Part shown: one piece after another, positions 39,193 to 48,050 of the stretch
Position numbering within the stretch: position 1 is the stretch's first letter
Layout of the letters: every line of letters begins with the position of its first letter
DNA from: Deinococcus radiopugnans ATCC 19172
GTDB taxonomy: Bacteria; Deinococcota; Deinococci; Deinococcales; Deinococcaceae
NCBI RefSeq assembly: GCF_006335125.1
Contig: NZ_VDMO01000001.1
Coordinates: 248,001-312,000, forward strand
Direction: 5' to 3'
DNA: 64,000 nucleotides
Position numbers and translations under genes: made by a program
The notes under the pieces: model-generated
The model's input: the letters and a program-made list of their open reading frames with translations, nothing else
Database searches by the model: none
What the model was told of the DNA's origin: nothing

Positions 39193-39555
39193 ATGAACAG
39201 CCTGCCCCCCGCCTCACCCGACGCCAATCTCTTGCGCGGTCACCTTGACCTGATCCTGCTGAGCATCATCCAGGGCACCCCCAAGTACGGTCTGGAGATC
39301 AGCAAACTGGCCCAGACCGCCACCGACGGCTACTTTGACCTGAAGGTCGGCAGCCTGTACCCGGCGCTGCACCGGCTGGAAAAGGCGGGTTTTGTCCGCA
39401 GCGAGTTCACCAGCGGCCCGCGCAGCGGCAACCAAGTCAAGGCGTACACCCTGACCGAGAGCGGCGGGCGTGAGCTCTCAGTCCGCCGCGCCGAATTCCA
39501 GACCTTCGCGCAGCAACTGGGCAAGCTGTGGACCCTGCGTGGAGGCAGGACATGA
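39193..39555 (+). CDS. PadR-family transcriptional regulator
   Basis: 120-residue winged-helix PadR protein. RGHLDLILLSIIQGTPKYGLEISKLAQ and VGSLYPALHRLEKAGFVRSE are the conserved helices and wing; it is the short PadR form with one C-terminal dimerisation helix (AEFQTFAQQLGKLWTLR). GGAGG at 39181-39185 precedes the ATG. Its stop overlaps the start of the next gene (ATGA), so the two are translated together, the usual layout for PadR and its permease-prefix partner. Confidence 0.9.
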   Translation: MNSLPPASPDANLLRGHLDLILLSIIQGTPKYGLEISKLAQTATDGYFDLKVGSLYPALHRLEKAGFVRSEFTSGPRSGNQVKAYTLTESGGRELSVRRAEFQTFAQQLGKLWTLRGGRT

Positions 39556-40655
39556 ACCAGACGGAACAGTACGTCAGGCAGGCCACGCGCGGGCTGTGGG
39601 GCCGGGCACGTCGGGAACTACGGGTGGAGCTGGAAGGCCACATTGCCGAGCGCTGCCAGGAGTTTCGGCTTGCGGGCCTGAGTGCCGAGGAAGCCGAGCG
39701 TCAGACCCTGCGTGAACTGGGCGCGCCCGTGCAGGTCAGCGGCGGGATGCTGGACGTGCATGTCGCTCCGGCGCTGGGCAAGGCCGGGGTGCTGAGCGCG
39801 CTGCTGGCCACCGCTGTCTTTTCCGCGCTGCCGCAGGGGCTGGCGCAGGTGCAGAGCATCTACAGTCGCACGGAAAACTACGGAGCGTCCAGCTATCTGG
39901 ATTTCCAGCAGTTGAAAGAGGCTGTTGAGAAGGCGGGAGGCAAGCTCAGCGGCCCAGCAGACAGCGCCACCGTCACGGTTCCCGGTGCGCCCAGGGCCAG
40001 CTACCCGCTGAATACCGCTCAAGCCCCGAACACCACCCTGACGCAGGATGGAACGACGTTTCTGAGCCTGGGAACGTTGCTCGCCGGTCTGTCCAATACA
40101 GGCGCGGACGTGCGCGTGAGCGGCTGGAACAATCCCATCCTTGAGGTCGGGCAGGCGCGCATCGCTCTGGAAACCCAGGACTGGCGGATCCTCAATGAAG
40201 TGTATTTCGAGACCCTGGGCAAATCTGGCCCGCAGCTCAACGGGGGAGAGATTCTGTCCCGCCTGGAACCCAATGGCAACACGGGGGCAGTGGCCTTCAC
40301 AGGCGCTTTCGCACCGGAGGGCATTTACGCCCTCGTGATGCCTGTCTTCAGCGAATGGTTCTCACAGACGGCGGGAGGGGAGCGGTTGGACGGCGGCAGC
40401 ATCGTTCTGAAGACCAACATCAATCAGGCCAAATCAGGGCAGCTTGACTTCCGGATCGACAACGGCGTGCAGAACTTCAAGCTCTCCCACAGCGTCGATG
40501 AGTTCCAACTCGCCCTCGATCCATACCGCGACTCGTCCAAGCGGCACCAGTGGGACGCGCAGCACCCCGCCCCTGTCCTGCTCCTGAAGCTCAGCGGACA
40601 TTTCGGGCCAGACGCCTACAGCGTCGTCGCGCCAGATACCGTGCGGCAGCCCTGA
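39552..40655 (+). CDS. PadR-linked membrane-anchored protein with permease-prefix-like N-terminus
   Basis: 367-residue protein. Residues 1-60 resemble the cytoplasmic HAAS/permease-prefix domain found beside PadR regulators (YVRQATRGLWGRARRELRVELEGHIAERCQEF, then LSAEEAERQTLRELGAP). A single hydrophobic segment at about 75-95 (GVLSALLATAVFSALPQG) anchors the rest, about 270 residues with no recognised domain, probably outside the cytoplasm (many Asn, Ser, Thr; GKLSGPADSATVTVPGAP). GGAGG at 39541-39545 supports the start. Usually the prefix precedes an ABC permease; here an unknown extracytoplasmic domain replaces it. It ends 1 bp from the convergent glucoamylase stop, with no room for a terminator. 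Confidence 0.75.
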   Translation: MNQTEQYVRQATRGLWGRARRELRVELEGHIAERCQEFRLAGLSAEEAERQTLRELGAPVQVSGGMLDVHVAPALGKAGVLSALLATAVFSALPQGLAQVQSIYSRTENYGASSYLDFQQLKEAVEKAGGKLSGPADSATVTVPGAPRASYPLNTAQAPNTTLTQDGTTFLSLGTLLAGLSNTGADVRVSGWNNPILEVGQARIALETQDWRILNEVYFETLGKSGPQLNGGEILSRLEPNGNTGAVAFTGAFAPEGIYALVMPVFSEWFSQTAGGERLDGGSIVLKTNINQAKSGQLDFRIDNGVQNFKLSHSVDEFQLALDPYRDSSKRHQWDAQHPAPVLLLKLSGHFGPDAYSVVAPDTVRQP

Positions 40656-40656
40656 G

Positions 40657-42999
40657 TCAGCCGCGCAAGACGACCCGGTGGTCGCGGCCTTCCCAGCCGT
40701 CTTCAAACCGTCGGGTGAAATTCAACGCCGACTGGTTCGACAACTCCTGCGCCGTGAACTCCACGCGCCACAATCCGAAGACGCCGGCCTGTGCCCCGCG
40801 CTCCTGCACGCTGTCCCAGGCGTCCGCCGCCCCGAATCCACAGTGCAGGGTAAAGGGGCGGGTGTCTTCCACCCGCAGGGCGAGGCCGGCGGGCAGCTCG
40901 AAGGCGGGGGCGTCGGTGCGCCAGAAACGAATTTGGGGGACAGGCTTACCCGCCAGATACCGCTCCTGCACGGCCCGCAGCGCCTCATAAGGCTGGCCGT
41001 GTTCGCGCGCCCACAGGAGTTTCAGGTACTCGGCGTGCGCCCACACCAATGGCATGGCGCTGCCCGCCGGTTTGCCCGGCTGAAACCGTCTGGTAGGAGG
41101 CGCGTCCCAGACCTGTTCGGGAAACAGGCCGCCGGGGCCGCTCGAATGCAGCATGGCATCGATGTAGGGTTGCGGCGACTCGCCCGCGAGCAGCGCCAGA
41201 TGCCCGCGCTCGCCGGCCAGCAGCGGCCACGCCCGGCCAATGCCCTGGCCCAGGTACGGGCCGCCGTCCGCCGTGTTGCCGTACCCGTCGTGCTGGTAGC
41301 GGTAGTACAGCGGGCCGGCCGGCGAGTCGTAACGCAGTTCGCCGTCCACCACTTTCAGGGTATCGAGAATGCGCCGGTCGTCGGCGCGGCGCAGCCCCAC
41401 GCGCACCAGATAGCCGAAATCCAGACTGACCAGTGCGCCTGCCTGCACTTTCAGGCCAGCGGTGTTGGCAAGGGGCACCTCCTGCCGCCCAGGCTGCGGG
41501 CCGGCCTGCGGCGCGATGCGGATGTAGTACCCGTCCACACCGTACTGTCCGGCCAGCGGGGCGTCGTCACCGGTCACATAACACCAGCCGTCCAGGCGGG
41601 CGTTCCAGTCGTCGGCCAGGGCCAGGGCGTAGTCGGCCTCCTCCGCGTCCAGCCACGGCCCGGCGGCCACCAGCGCGGCGATCATCAGGCCCAGGGTGTA
41701 GGCGGTGACGCCGCTGTTCTCCTCCCAGCGGTCTTCCTGGCTGACCGGGCCGTTGCGGGCCAGGTAGCCGGCCGCCCGCCGCGCGGCCCAGGTCAGGGCC
41801 TCGGGGCGCAGGGCCGTGTCCAGCCCCAGTTCGCGCAGTTTGCCCATCAGCAGCAGCACGAAAGCCGTCTCGTCGAGCTGATCGCCCGACCAGTACGGCT
41901 CGCCGTTGGGATACAGATTCTGAGGCCAGTGGCCGTCCGGTGATTGGCAGGCCAGCAGGTAGTTCAGGCTGCGCAGGGTGTCGTGCGGCTGCCCTGCCGC
42001 CAGCAGTCCGGTGGCGGCCTCCACCATGTCGCGCGGCCAGACCAGGTGGTAGCCGCCCAGGTCACTGTGGGCCTGTCCGAACGGCACGCTCAGGCTGGCC
42101 ACAATCGCTCCCGAGAAGTCGCTGCCCTCGTGAACGCGGATGACCTGCGCGCTCAGGCGGGCGCGGGCGCGTTCCTCGTCCCCTCCCGCCGGCAGGCGCA
42201 GGCGGCCCGTCCAGGTCTGCCACGCTTTCAGGAATTCAGCGCGTTGCTGCGGGTAGGGGCGCTGAAGGCTGCCGCGCGCATGAATCGCCGCGCCGCCCGC
42301 ATGCCGCGCGAAGGCCATCGCCAGGGTGCCGCGACTTTCCTTCAGCTCGCCGGTCAGCGCCACGTTGCCGCCCTCGGCCCGCGCGTACTGCCAGGTCATG
42401 CCGCCGTGCTGGTGAAAGTCCTGCCAGCCGTCGCTGACCCCCACGAAGCCGGCACTCATGGCGCCGAAGCCGCCGCTGCAGGACAGCGCCAGTGCCGCGT
42501 CGTCGCGCGTGGCGTACAGCATGCCGTCCTGCACCCAGGCGGTGTTGTTCTGGCCGCAGTCGGCCAGGTGCGGGGCCAGCAGCGCGTATAGCGTGCCGCC
42601 GCCCTCCAGTGCGTAGTCGATCAGCAACGAATCGTTCTCGATGGACGGCATGATTTCCAGCCGCAGACGGAAGGTCGGATCATCTGCCAGACGGTGTTCC
42701 ACGCCGATCAGCGGCCCGTCCTCGCAGGGGGTCAGGATATAGATGCAGTCGCGCTTTACGTCCACCCAGCCGTCCGGGGTCCCCACGAGAAAGGTCAGGT
42801 CGCGCACCTGGGGATCGCCGCTGGACGGCCAGTACACCTCGTTGACCACCCCGAAACCCACCGCCGCGCGCACCCGCCCCCCGCCCAGCGCGCCGGTCAC
42901 GGCGTCCTTGGCGCTGCTGGTCCAGGTGGGGGGCACGCCAGGGCGGCCCGGCGCTTCGGGCGCCTGGGGGTCCGGATGAATCGGGCTGACGGGCGTCAT
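40657..42999 (-). CDS. GH15 glucoamylase/glucodextranase-like enzyme
   Basis: 780-residue family 15 glycosidase with an N-terminal super-sandwich domain (about 1-270, VGFGVVNEVYWPSSGDPQVRDL) and an (alpha/alpha)6 barrel. The catalytic general acid is in EDRWEENSGVT and the second glutamate in GGLFPEQVWD, as in glucodextranase and archaeal-type glucoamylase. HLVWPRDMVEAATGLLAAG is the substrate-binding block. No signal peptide, so cytoplasmic. It would release glucose from alpha-glucans or dextrans. 124 bp separate it from the second GH15 gene upstream; it is the last gene of the long minus-strand operon. Confidence 0.88.
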   Translation of the reverse strand: MTPVSPIHPDPQAPEAPGRPGVPPTWTSSAKDAVTGALGGGRVRAAVGFGVVNEVYWPSSGDPQVRDLTFLVGTPDGWVDVKRDCIYILTPCEDGPLIGVEHRLADDPTFRLRLEIMPSIENDSLLIDYALEGGGTLYALLAPHLADCGQNNTAWVQDGMLYATRDDAALALSCSGGFGAMSAGFVGVSDGWQDFHQHGGMTWQYARAEGGNVALTGELKESRGTLAMAFARHAGGAAIHARGSLQRPYPQQRAEFLKAWQTWTGRLRLPAGGDEERARARLSAQVIRVHEGSDFSGAIVASLSVPFGQAHSDLGGYHLVWPRDMVEAATGLLAAGQPHDTLRSLNYLLACQSPDGHWPQNLYPNGEPYWSGDQLDETAFVLLLMGKLRELGLDTALRPEALTWAARRAAGYLARNGPVSQEDRWEENSGVTAYTLGLMIAALVAAGPWLDAEEADYALALADDWNARLDGWCYVTGDDAPLAGQYGVDGYYIRIAPQAGPQPGRQEVPLANTAGLKVQAGALVSLDFGYLVRVGLRRADDRRILDTLKVVDGELRYDSPAGPLYYRYQHDGYGNTADGGPYLGQGIGRAWPLLAGERGHLALLAGESPQPYIDAMLHSSGPGGLFPEQVWDAPPTRRFQPGKPAGSAMPLVWAHAEYLKLLWAREHGQPYEALRAVQERYLAGKPVPQIRFWRTDAPAFELPAGLALRVEDTRPFTLHCGFGAADAWDSVQERGAQAGVFGLWRVEFTAQELSNQSALNFTRRFEDGWEGRDHRVVLRG

Positions 43000-43123
43000 G
43001 GGAACGGCGTGGGCAGCAGAGGGCGGGGGCCAGCAGCTTCGTGGGACATCAGGGGATCACTTCCTTGGGTGGAGACACTGGGGTGAAGGCATTGGGGAGA
43101 AGCGCTGGGAGGGAGGCAGGGCG

Positions 43124-45007
43124 TCAGCCCATCTGCTGGCTCTTGCCCCGTCCGCTCAGCGGCTGGCCGGAGCCGTGTCCGGCTGTTTCCGCTGTCAGCT
43201 TGCCCTGCGCGTCTTGCAGGTAAGCCAGCGCGTTGATCAGGCCGACGTGGCTGTACGCCTGCGGGAAATTGCCCAGCAGGTGCTGACCGTCGGGCGTGAT
43301 TTCCTCGGCCAGCAGGCCCAGCGGCGAGACGTGCCCGATCAGCTCGTCCAGGTGCTGCCGGGCCAGCTCCACCTGACCGCACAGCGCCTCGGCGCTGATC
43401 AGCCAGAAGCTGCACAGAAGGAAGTACCCCTCCTGGCCGCCCAGGCCGTCGTCGGTGGTGTAGCGCCGCACCAATGCGCCGTCGGCCAGGTGTTGGCGCA
43501 CCGCCTCCAGCGTGCCCAGCACCCGCGGGTCGTCCGGTGGCAAAAACTCCATGACCGGGATCATCAGCGCGGTGGCGTCCAGCGCCGTGCCGCCGAAGGT
43601 CTGGGTAAAGCTGTTCAGCTCGGGATTGAAGCCTTTGTCCAGAATGGCCCCCCGCACGGCGCCCCGCTCCCTCTTCCAGCGCGGCGGCACCGTGCGCCCG
43701 CACTGCTCGCCCATCCGCACCGCGCGGTCGAGCGCCACCCAGCACATCAGTTTGCTGTAGGTGTGGTGCTGCCCTGGCTTTCGCGCCTCCCAGATGCCCT
43801 TGTCGGGCTTGCTCCACAGCCCGCACACCGCGCCGGCCAGCCCGCTGATCTCCTGCCACACGGCGTCCTCCATTTCCGTCTGGCCGACGCGCAGCCCGTC
43901 GAAGTAGGCCGAGATCACCTCGCCGTACACGTCCAGTTGCCGCTGGTTGCGTGCCCCATTGCCCACGTGAACCGGGCGTGAACCCCGGTAGCCCGCAAGC
44001 TTCAGGGAGCGTTCCGGGGGCACCGGCATTCCGGCGACGGTGTAGGCAATCTTGAGCTGTCGGGGGCTGGCGCGCCGGCTGGCCCGCTGAAACCACTTCA
44101 GCAGATCGGCGGCCTCCTCGCGGTGGCCCAGATGGTGCAGCGCCTGGGCCGTGAAGGTGCTGTCGCGCAGCCAGCAGTAGCGGTAGTCCCAGTTGCGGCT
44201 GCCCCCCAGCACCTCGGGCAGCGACGTGGTGGCCGCCGCCACGATGCCCCCGTCCGGTGCGCTCAGCAGCTTGAGGGCCAGCGCCGAGCGCTGTTCGAGT
44301 TCGCGGTGGGGATGATCGCCCAGCGTGCGCCGCGTCTGCCCCGCCGCCAGCCAGTTCGTCCAGGTGCGGTGGGTGTCGGCCAGGCACTCGGCCAGCACTT
44401 CCGGCTCCAGGTGCAGCGGTTGCTCGGCGACGGCAAACCACGCCTCCTCGCCGGGCGACAGCGTGAAATGCGCCTGGGCGGCGTGCCTGTCAGGGACGTG
44501 AGGCTGGCTGCCCCACAGAAACCAAGACTGCTGGCCCCGTGTAAACCGCAGGCCGCCCTCCTCTTCTCCCAGCCTGGCGGCCTGCCCGTAGCCTGGACGC
44601 GGCGCGAAATCCGAGGTGACGGCAGTGGCCTGTCCCGCGACCGTCACGCGCCGGATCAGGCGCAGGTGCCCCACGTCGGTTTGCAGCGCGTCGCTGCCCA
44701 GCGGCATGAAATCCGTCACGGTGACCGTTCCGCCGGGCACGCTGAACAGCGTGTCCAGCACGTTGCTGCCCGGCCAGTAGCGCTGGGTGCCCAGCCCGGC
44801 ATGATCCGCTGGCTGGAGCCGCCAGAATCCGGCCCCCGGACCAAGCAGCGCCCCGAACACGCTGGGACTGTCCAGCTGCGGCAGGCACAGCCACGCCACG
44901 CTGCCGTCCGCGCCGATCAGGGCGGCGCTGCGCAGGTCACCGATCAGGCCGTAGTGTTCCAGCCACAGCTGTTCGGGGGGACGTGGCCGGGAGGGGCCTG
45001 GGGTCAT
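43124..45007 (-). CDS. GH15 family glycosidase, trehalase/glucoamylase-like
   Basis: 627-residue GH15 enzyme of the group with an N-terminal DUF5911-type domain (LEHYGLIGDLRSAALIGADGSVAWLCLP). Conserved blocks are GGSRNWDYRYCWLRDS, QLDVYGEVISAYF (probable catalytic Glu), KLMCWVALDRAV and LLGNFPQAYSHVGLINA. This subfamily includes bacterial trehalases and glucoamylases. Cytoplasmic, no signal peptide. Its ATG overlaps the ASRT-like stop (ATGA), linking it to the oxidoreductase genes upstream. Substrate is trehalose or an alpha-glucan; not resolved. The 124-bp gap after it shows nothing recognisable. Confidence 0.86.
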   Translation of the reverse strand: MTPGPSRPRPPEQLWLEHYGLIGDLRSAALIGADGSVAWLCLPQLDSPSVFGALLGPGAGFWRLQPADHAGLGTQRYWPGSNVLDTLFSVPGGTVTVTDFMPLGSDALQTDVGHLRLIRRVTVAGQATAVTSDFAPRPGYGQAARLGEEEGGLRFTRGQQSWFLWGSQPHVPDRHAAQAHFTLSPGEEAWFAVAEQPLHLEPEVLAECLADTHRTWTNWLAAGQTRRTLGDHPHRELEQRSALALKLLSAPDGGIVAAATTSLPEVLGGSRNWDYRYCWLRDSTFTAQALHHLGHREEAADLLKWFQRASRRASPRQLKIAYTVAGMPVPPERSLKLAGYRGSRPVHVGNGARNQRQLDVYGEVISAYFDGLRVGQTEMEDAVWQEISGLAGAVCGLWSKPDKGIWEARKPGQHHTYSKLMCWVALDRAVRMGEQCGRTVPPRWKRERGAVRGAILDKGFNPELNSFTQTFGGTALDATALMIPVMEFLPPDDPRVLGTLEAVRQHLADGALVRRYTTDDGLGGQEGYFLLCSFWLISAEALCGQVELARQHLDELIGHVSPLGLLAEEITPDGQHLLGNFPQAYSHVGLINALAYLQDAQGKLTAETAGHGSGQPLSGRGKSQQMG

Positions 45008-45390
45008 TCGGTGTAGGCGATGGTGCTGAGCAGCGCGTTCTCGGCCTGACGCGAATCCAGCCGGGTGTGCTGCACGATGACCGGCGTGTCCGAGCGAATC
45101 ACCGAGGCGTAGGCGGTGCTGACCGGAATCGGCTCCGGATCCGTCAGGGTGTTGAAGCGCTGGTGCAGCGTGCGCCGCGCGCCCACGGTCAGCCGGTACG
45201 GCCCGATCGGTTCGCGATCTTCGAAGTAGACGGTGAGTTCCACGTGCGCGTCGCGGTCATTGGGATTCAGGATGCAGGCCGCCTCGTGCGACAGCAGCTC
45301 CGGTTCGGGGCCGTGGCTCCAGCCGGGAATCCAGCCTTCGGGAATGGCCCAGACCAGTTTGCCGATGTCGGAATTTGGGGATGTGGACAT
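45004..45390 (-). CDS. Sensory rhodopsin transducer (ASRT) homologue
   Basis: 128-residue protein matching the Anabaena sensory rhodopsin transducer family over its whole length: KLVWAIPEGWIPGWSHGPEPELLSHEA, then DAHVELTVYFEDREPIGPYRL, the RRTLHQRFN segment and VIVQHTRLDSRQAENALLSTIAY near the C-terminus. ASRT is a beta-sandwich tetramer; the superfamily has been proposed to bind small molecules, probably carbohydrates. No rhodopsin gene is present in the window. It lies between the GMC oxidoreductase and GH15 genes, overlapping the latter by ATGA; AAGGAG precedes its ATG. A sugar-sensing or sugar-binding role in this operon is the best guess. Confidence 0.9.
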   Translation of the reverse strand: MSTSPNSDIGKLVWAIPEGWIPGWSHGPEPELLSHEAACILNPNDRDAHVELTVYFEDREPIGPYRLTVGARRTLHQRFNTLTDPEPIPVSTAYASVIRSDTPVIVQHTRLDSRQAENALLSTIAYTE

Positions 45391-45452
45391 GAATTCTCCT
45401 TGAGCGCTGGGGATGATGGGCAGGGTTCTCTGCTTTCTGTCTTGTCCGGCCC

Positions 45453-48050
45453 CTACCCCACCGGCCCGAACAGTTCCGCCCGGTCTTTCTGGCGTCTGGG
45501 CTGCGGCGTGGGCTGATCGTCCGGCACCTGATTGCGGCTGAAGCGCTCGCCCAGCCGCGAACTCAGGGCCATGATGGTCAGCGCGGGGTTGGCGCTGCCC
45601 TGGGTGGGACAGGCGCTGCCGTCGGTCACGAACAGGTTCTCGGTGCCCCAGACCTTGTGGTCCGAATTCACCACGCTGTCCTGGGGGCCAAAGCCCATGC
45701 GGTTGCCGCCGATCAGGTGGGCGAAGCGGTCCACGGCGATGATGTCCTGCGCCCCGGACTGCTCCAGCAGCCCCCGGATAAACCGCTTGGCGTAGGCGAT
45801 GTTCTTCTTGTCGTTGTCGTGCAGCGAGTGGTCAAAGCGGGCCACCGGCAGGCCGTGGTGATCGGTTACGTCTGCCAGCGTCACGCGGTTGTCCGGGTGC
45901 GGCAGCAACTCGCACAGGCCCCCCAGGCTGGCCCAGTGGTTGTAGTCGCGCCCGTACTCGCGCAGCGCGTCGCCCCAGTGGCCCTCACCCAGAATGCTGT
46001 GCGAGAAACCAATCGGCAGCGGCCCGGTGGTCTGAATCGAGAAGCCGCGCTTGAAGTCCCGGCCCGCGTCGGTCTCGTAGAACTGCTCAGTGCTGACCTC
46101 GGGCGGCGGGGCCTTGTAGGTGCGCAGCATCTCGGGAAAGCGGCCCATCACCACCGGCGCGCCCTGCACCATCACGTAGCGGCCCACCTGGTCAAAGCGG
46201 TTGCCCACGCCGTCCTCCCAGTCCTTTTGGGCGCTGTTGAGCAGCAGGCGCGGCGACTCGATGGCGTAGCCGGCCACTGCCACCCGTCTGGCCCGCTGAC
46301 GGCGAATCTGGCCGCCTTTGACGTACTCCACGCCGGTGGCCCGCGCGCCGTCCATCAGCACCCGCAGCGCCGTGCTGTTGGCCCGGATTTCCGCGCCGTG
46401 CTCGATGGCGTCGGGAATGTGGGTGACCAGCGGGCTGCCCTTGGCATTCACCTTGCAACCCTGCAGGCAAAAGCCCCGGTAGATGCAGTGCGGGCGGTTG
46501 CCGAAAGTGCCGTTGGCGATGCCCACCGGACCGACGCGCATGGCCATGCCGAATTTACCGGCCCCGACGATCAGCCGCTCCGCCGCGCCGCTGATCGGGT
46601 GCGGGCTGTGGGTGTAGCGGTGGACGTGGCCCCACGGCCAGTCCTGCCCGGCGGCGGGCAGTTCGGTCTCGCAGGCCTCGTAGTGGCGCGTCACGTCCCA
46701 GTAACTGATGGGCCAGTCGGCCCCCACGCCGTCCAGCGACTGCGTCATGAAGTCCGACGGGTGAAAGCGCGGCACGTACCCCGCGTAATGCACCATGCTG
46801 CCGCCGACGCCGTGGCCGCTGTTGTTCTTGCCCAGCGCCACCGGATCGTTGCCGCCGATGATGCGTTTGCCGTTCCAGTAGATGTGGTGCGAGGCCGCCT
46901 CGTCGCTGACCCAGTCGGCATCGGGATCCCAGAAGGGGCCGCCCTCCAGCACCACCACCCGCCAGCCCACGCGGGCCATGCGCTGCGCCAGCACCCCGCC
47001 GCCCGCGCCCGCGCCGACGATCAGCAGATCCACCTCGTCGTCGTCGGCATAGCGCCGCATGTTCTCCTGCGGCACGGCCCGCCTGTGGACATGCAGCAGG
47101 CGGAAGCTGTCGTTCTCCCGCGGCTGAATGGCCCCCTTCAGCAGCCGCTTGTAGCTGTTGGCCCGGAACGGGCGGGGGTTGGCGGCGAGTTCGGCCGCCA
47201 CTTGTGCGGCGCGGGCGGCCTCCGTCTTGAGCCAGTCGAGGTTGACCGGCTCCTCGGCCCTGACCTTGCTGCCCAGATGGGCCTCGTTGTCTTTCAGCAG
47301 GGCGGCATCGATGTCGCGTGTTTCCGGCTTCTCCCACGGTTCGCGCTGATCGCCGTCCTCGTCCAGCGCCATGCCCAGCCGCATGTAACCGCGCGGGTAG
47401 GCCGGGCCGCCGAAGCCAATCTCGTTCCAGGCCCACGGGTGGCTGTAATACCCTTCCAGCAGGTCACCCGCGATGACTTGGAAGGCCCGCACGACGTTCA
47501 TGCCGGCCCAGGCGCCGCCCCGCAGCCGGCCATCCATGAAGTCGCTCAGGATCGCGGCCTGGACTTCGGTGGGGGCCTCGGCATAGTCGGCGGCCCCGCG
47601 TGCCTGCGCCGTCTCGTCCAGCCCCGCCGCCGAGCGCCGCCACGTCTCCTGCTCGCTGGGCAGGTCATCGTACTGGTAGCCGTTGACGCCGCCGCCGCGC
47701 GCTGCCGCCAGCTTGGCGTCCACATGCGCCAGCACGTCCACTTTTGGCGCGCTGTGCTGGGCCAGCAGCACGTCCGAGAAGGCGCTGAGCGTGCGCCACT
47801 CGTCCGCGCTGAAGAACTGCGGCTCGCCGTAAGGCTCCAGCCGCTTCAAGACCACCCGGCGCGTCACCTCGTCCCAGGCGTCCTCTTGCGAGAGGATGTC
47901 GAAATCGGGGTAGCGCCCGTGCATCTGCGGCGTCACGCCGGCACGCTGGCGCGGCAGGTACGCCGGATCGGGCGCCTGGCCGCCGCGCCGCTTGGGCAGG
48001 TGATCTGCCGAGCGGAAGGGGGAAACGTCAGGACGCGTCTTAGTCGTCAT
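45453..48050 (-). CDS. GMC oxidoreductase fused to gluconate-2-dehydrogenase subunit-3-like domain
   Basis: 865-residue flavoprotein. Residues about 70-230 resemble gluconate 2-dehydrogenase subunit 3 (FFSADEWRTLSAFSDVLL). The GMC part starts at the FAD motif DLLIVGAGAGGGVLAQRMARVG (about 346) and ends with HLIGGNRMG (catalytic His region), NLFVTDGSACPTQGSANPALTIMAL (catalytic Asn). CIYRGFCLQGCKVNAKGS holds three cysteines, also found in membrane-bound gluconate or sugar dehydrogenases. ATG 48050 is preferred (GAGG upstream) over GTG 48062. Normally the subunits are separate; here they are one chain. Probably oxidises a sugar or sugar acid and passes electrons to a carrier. Confidence 0.86.
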   Translation of the reverse strand: MTTKTRPDVSPFRSADHLPKRRGGQAPDPAYLPRQRAGVTPQMHGRYPDFDILSQEDAWDEVTRRVVLKRLEPYGEPQFFSADEWRTLSAFSDVLLAQHSAPKVDVLAHVDAKLAAARGGGVNGYQYDDLPSEQETWRRSAAGLDETAQARGAADYAEAPTEVQAAILSDFMDGRLRGGAWAGMNVVRAFQVIAGDLLEGYYSHPWAWNEIGFGGPAYPRGYMRLGMALDEDGDQREPWEKPETRDIDAALLKDNEAHLGSKVRAEEPVNLDWLKTEAARAAQVAAELAANPRPFRANSYKRLLKGAIQPRENDSFRLLHVHRRAVPQENMRRYADDDEVDLLIVGAGAGGGVLAQRMARVGWRVVVLEGGPFWDPDADWVSDEAASHHIYWNGKRIIGGNDPVALGKNNSGHGVGGSMVHYAGYVPRFHPSDFMTQSLDGVGADWPISYWDVTRHYEACETELPAAGQDWPWGHVHRYTHSPHPISGAAERLIVGAGKFGMAMRVGPVGIANGTFGNRPHCIYRGFCLQGCKVNAKGSPLVTHIPDAIEHGAEIRANSTALRVLMDGARATGVEYVKGGQIRRQRARRVAVAGYAIESPRLLLNSAQKDWEDGVGNRFDQVGRYVMVQGAPVVMGRFPEMLRTYKAPPPEVSTEQFYETDAGRDFKRGFSIQTTGPLPIGFSHSILGEGHWGDALREYGRDYNHWASLGGLCELLPHPDNRVTLADVTDHHGLPVARFDHSLHDNDKKNIAYAKRFIRGLLEQSGAQDIIAVDRFAHLIGGNRMGFGPQDSVVNSDHKVWGTENLFVTDGSACPTQGSANPALTIMALSSRLGERFSRNQVPDDQPTPQPRRQKDRAELFGPVG

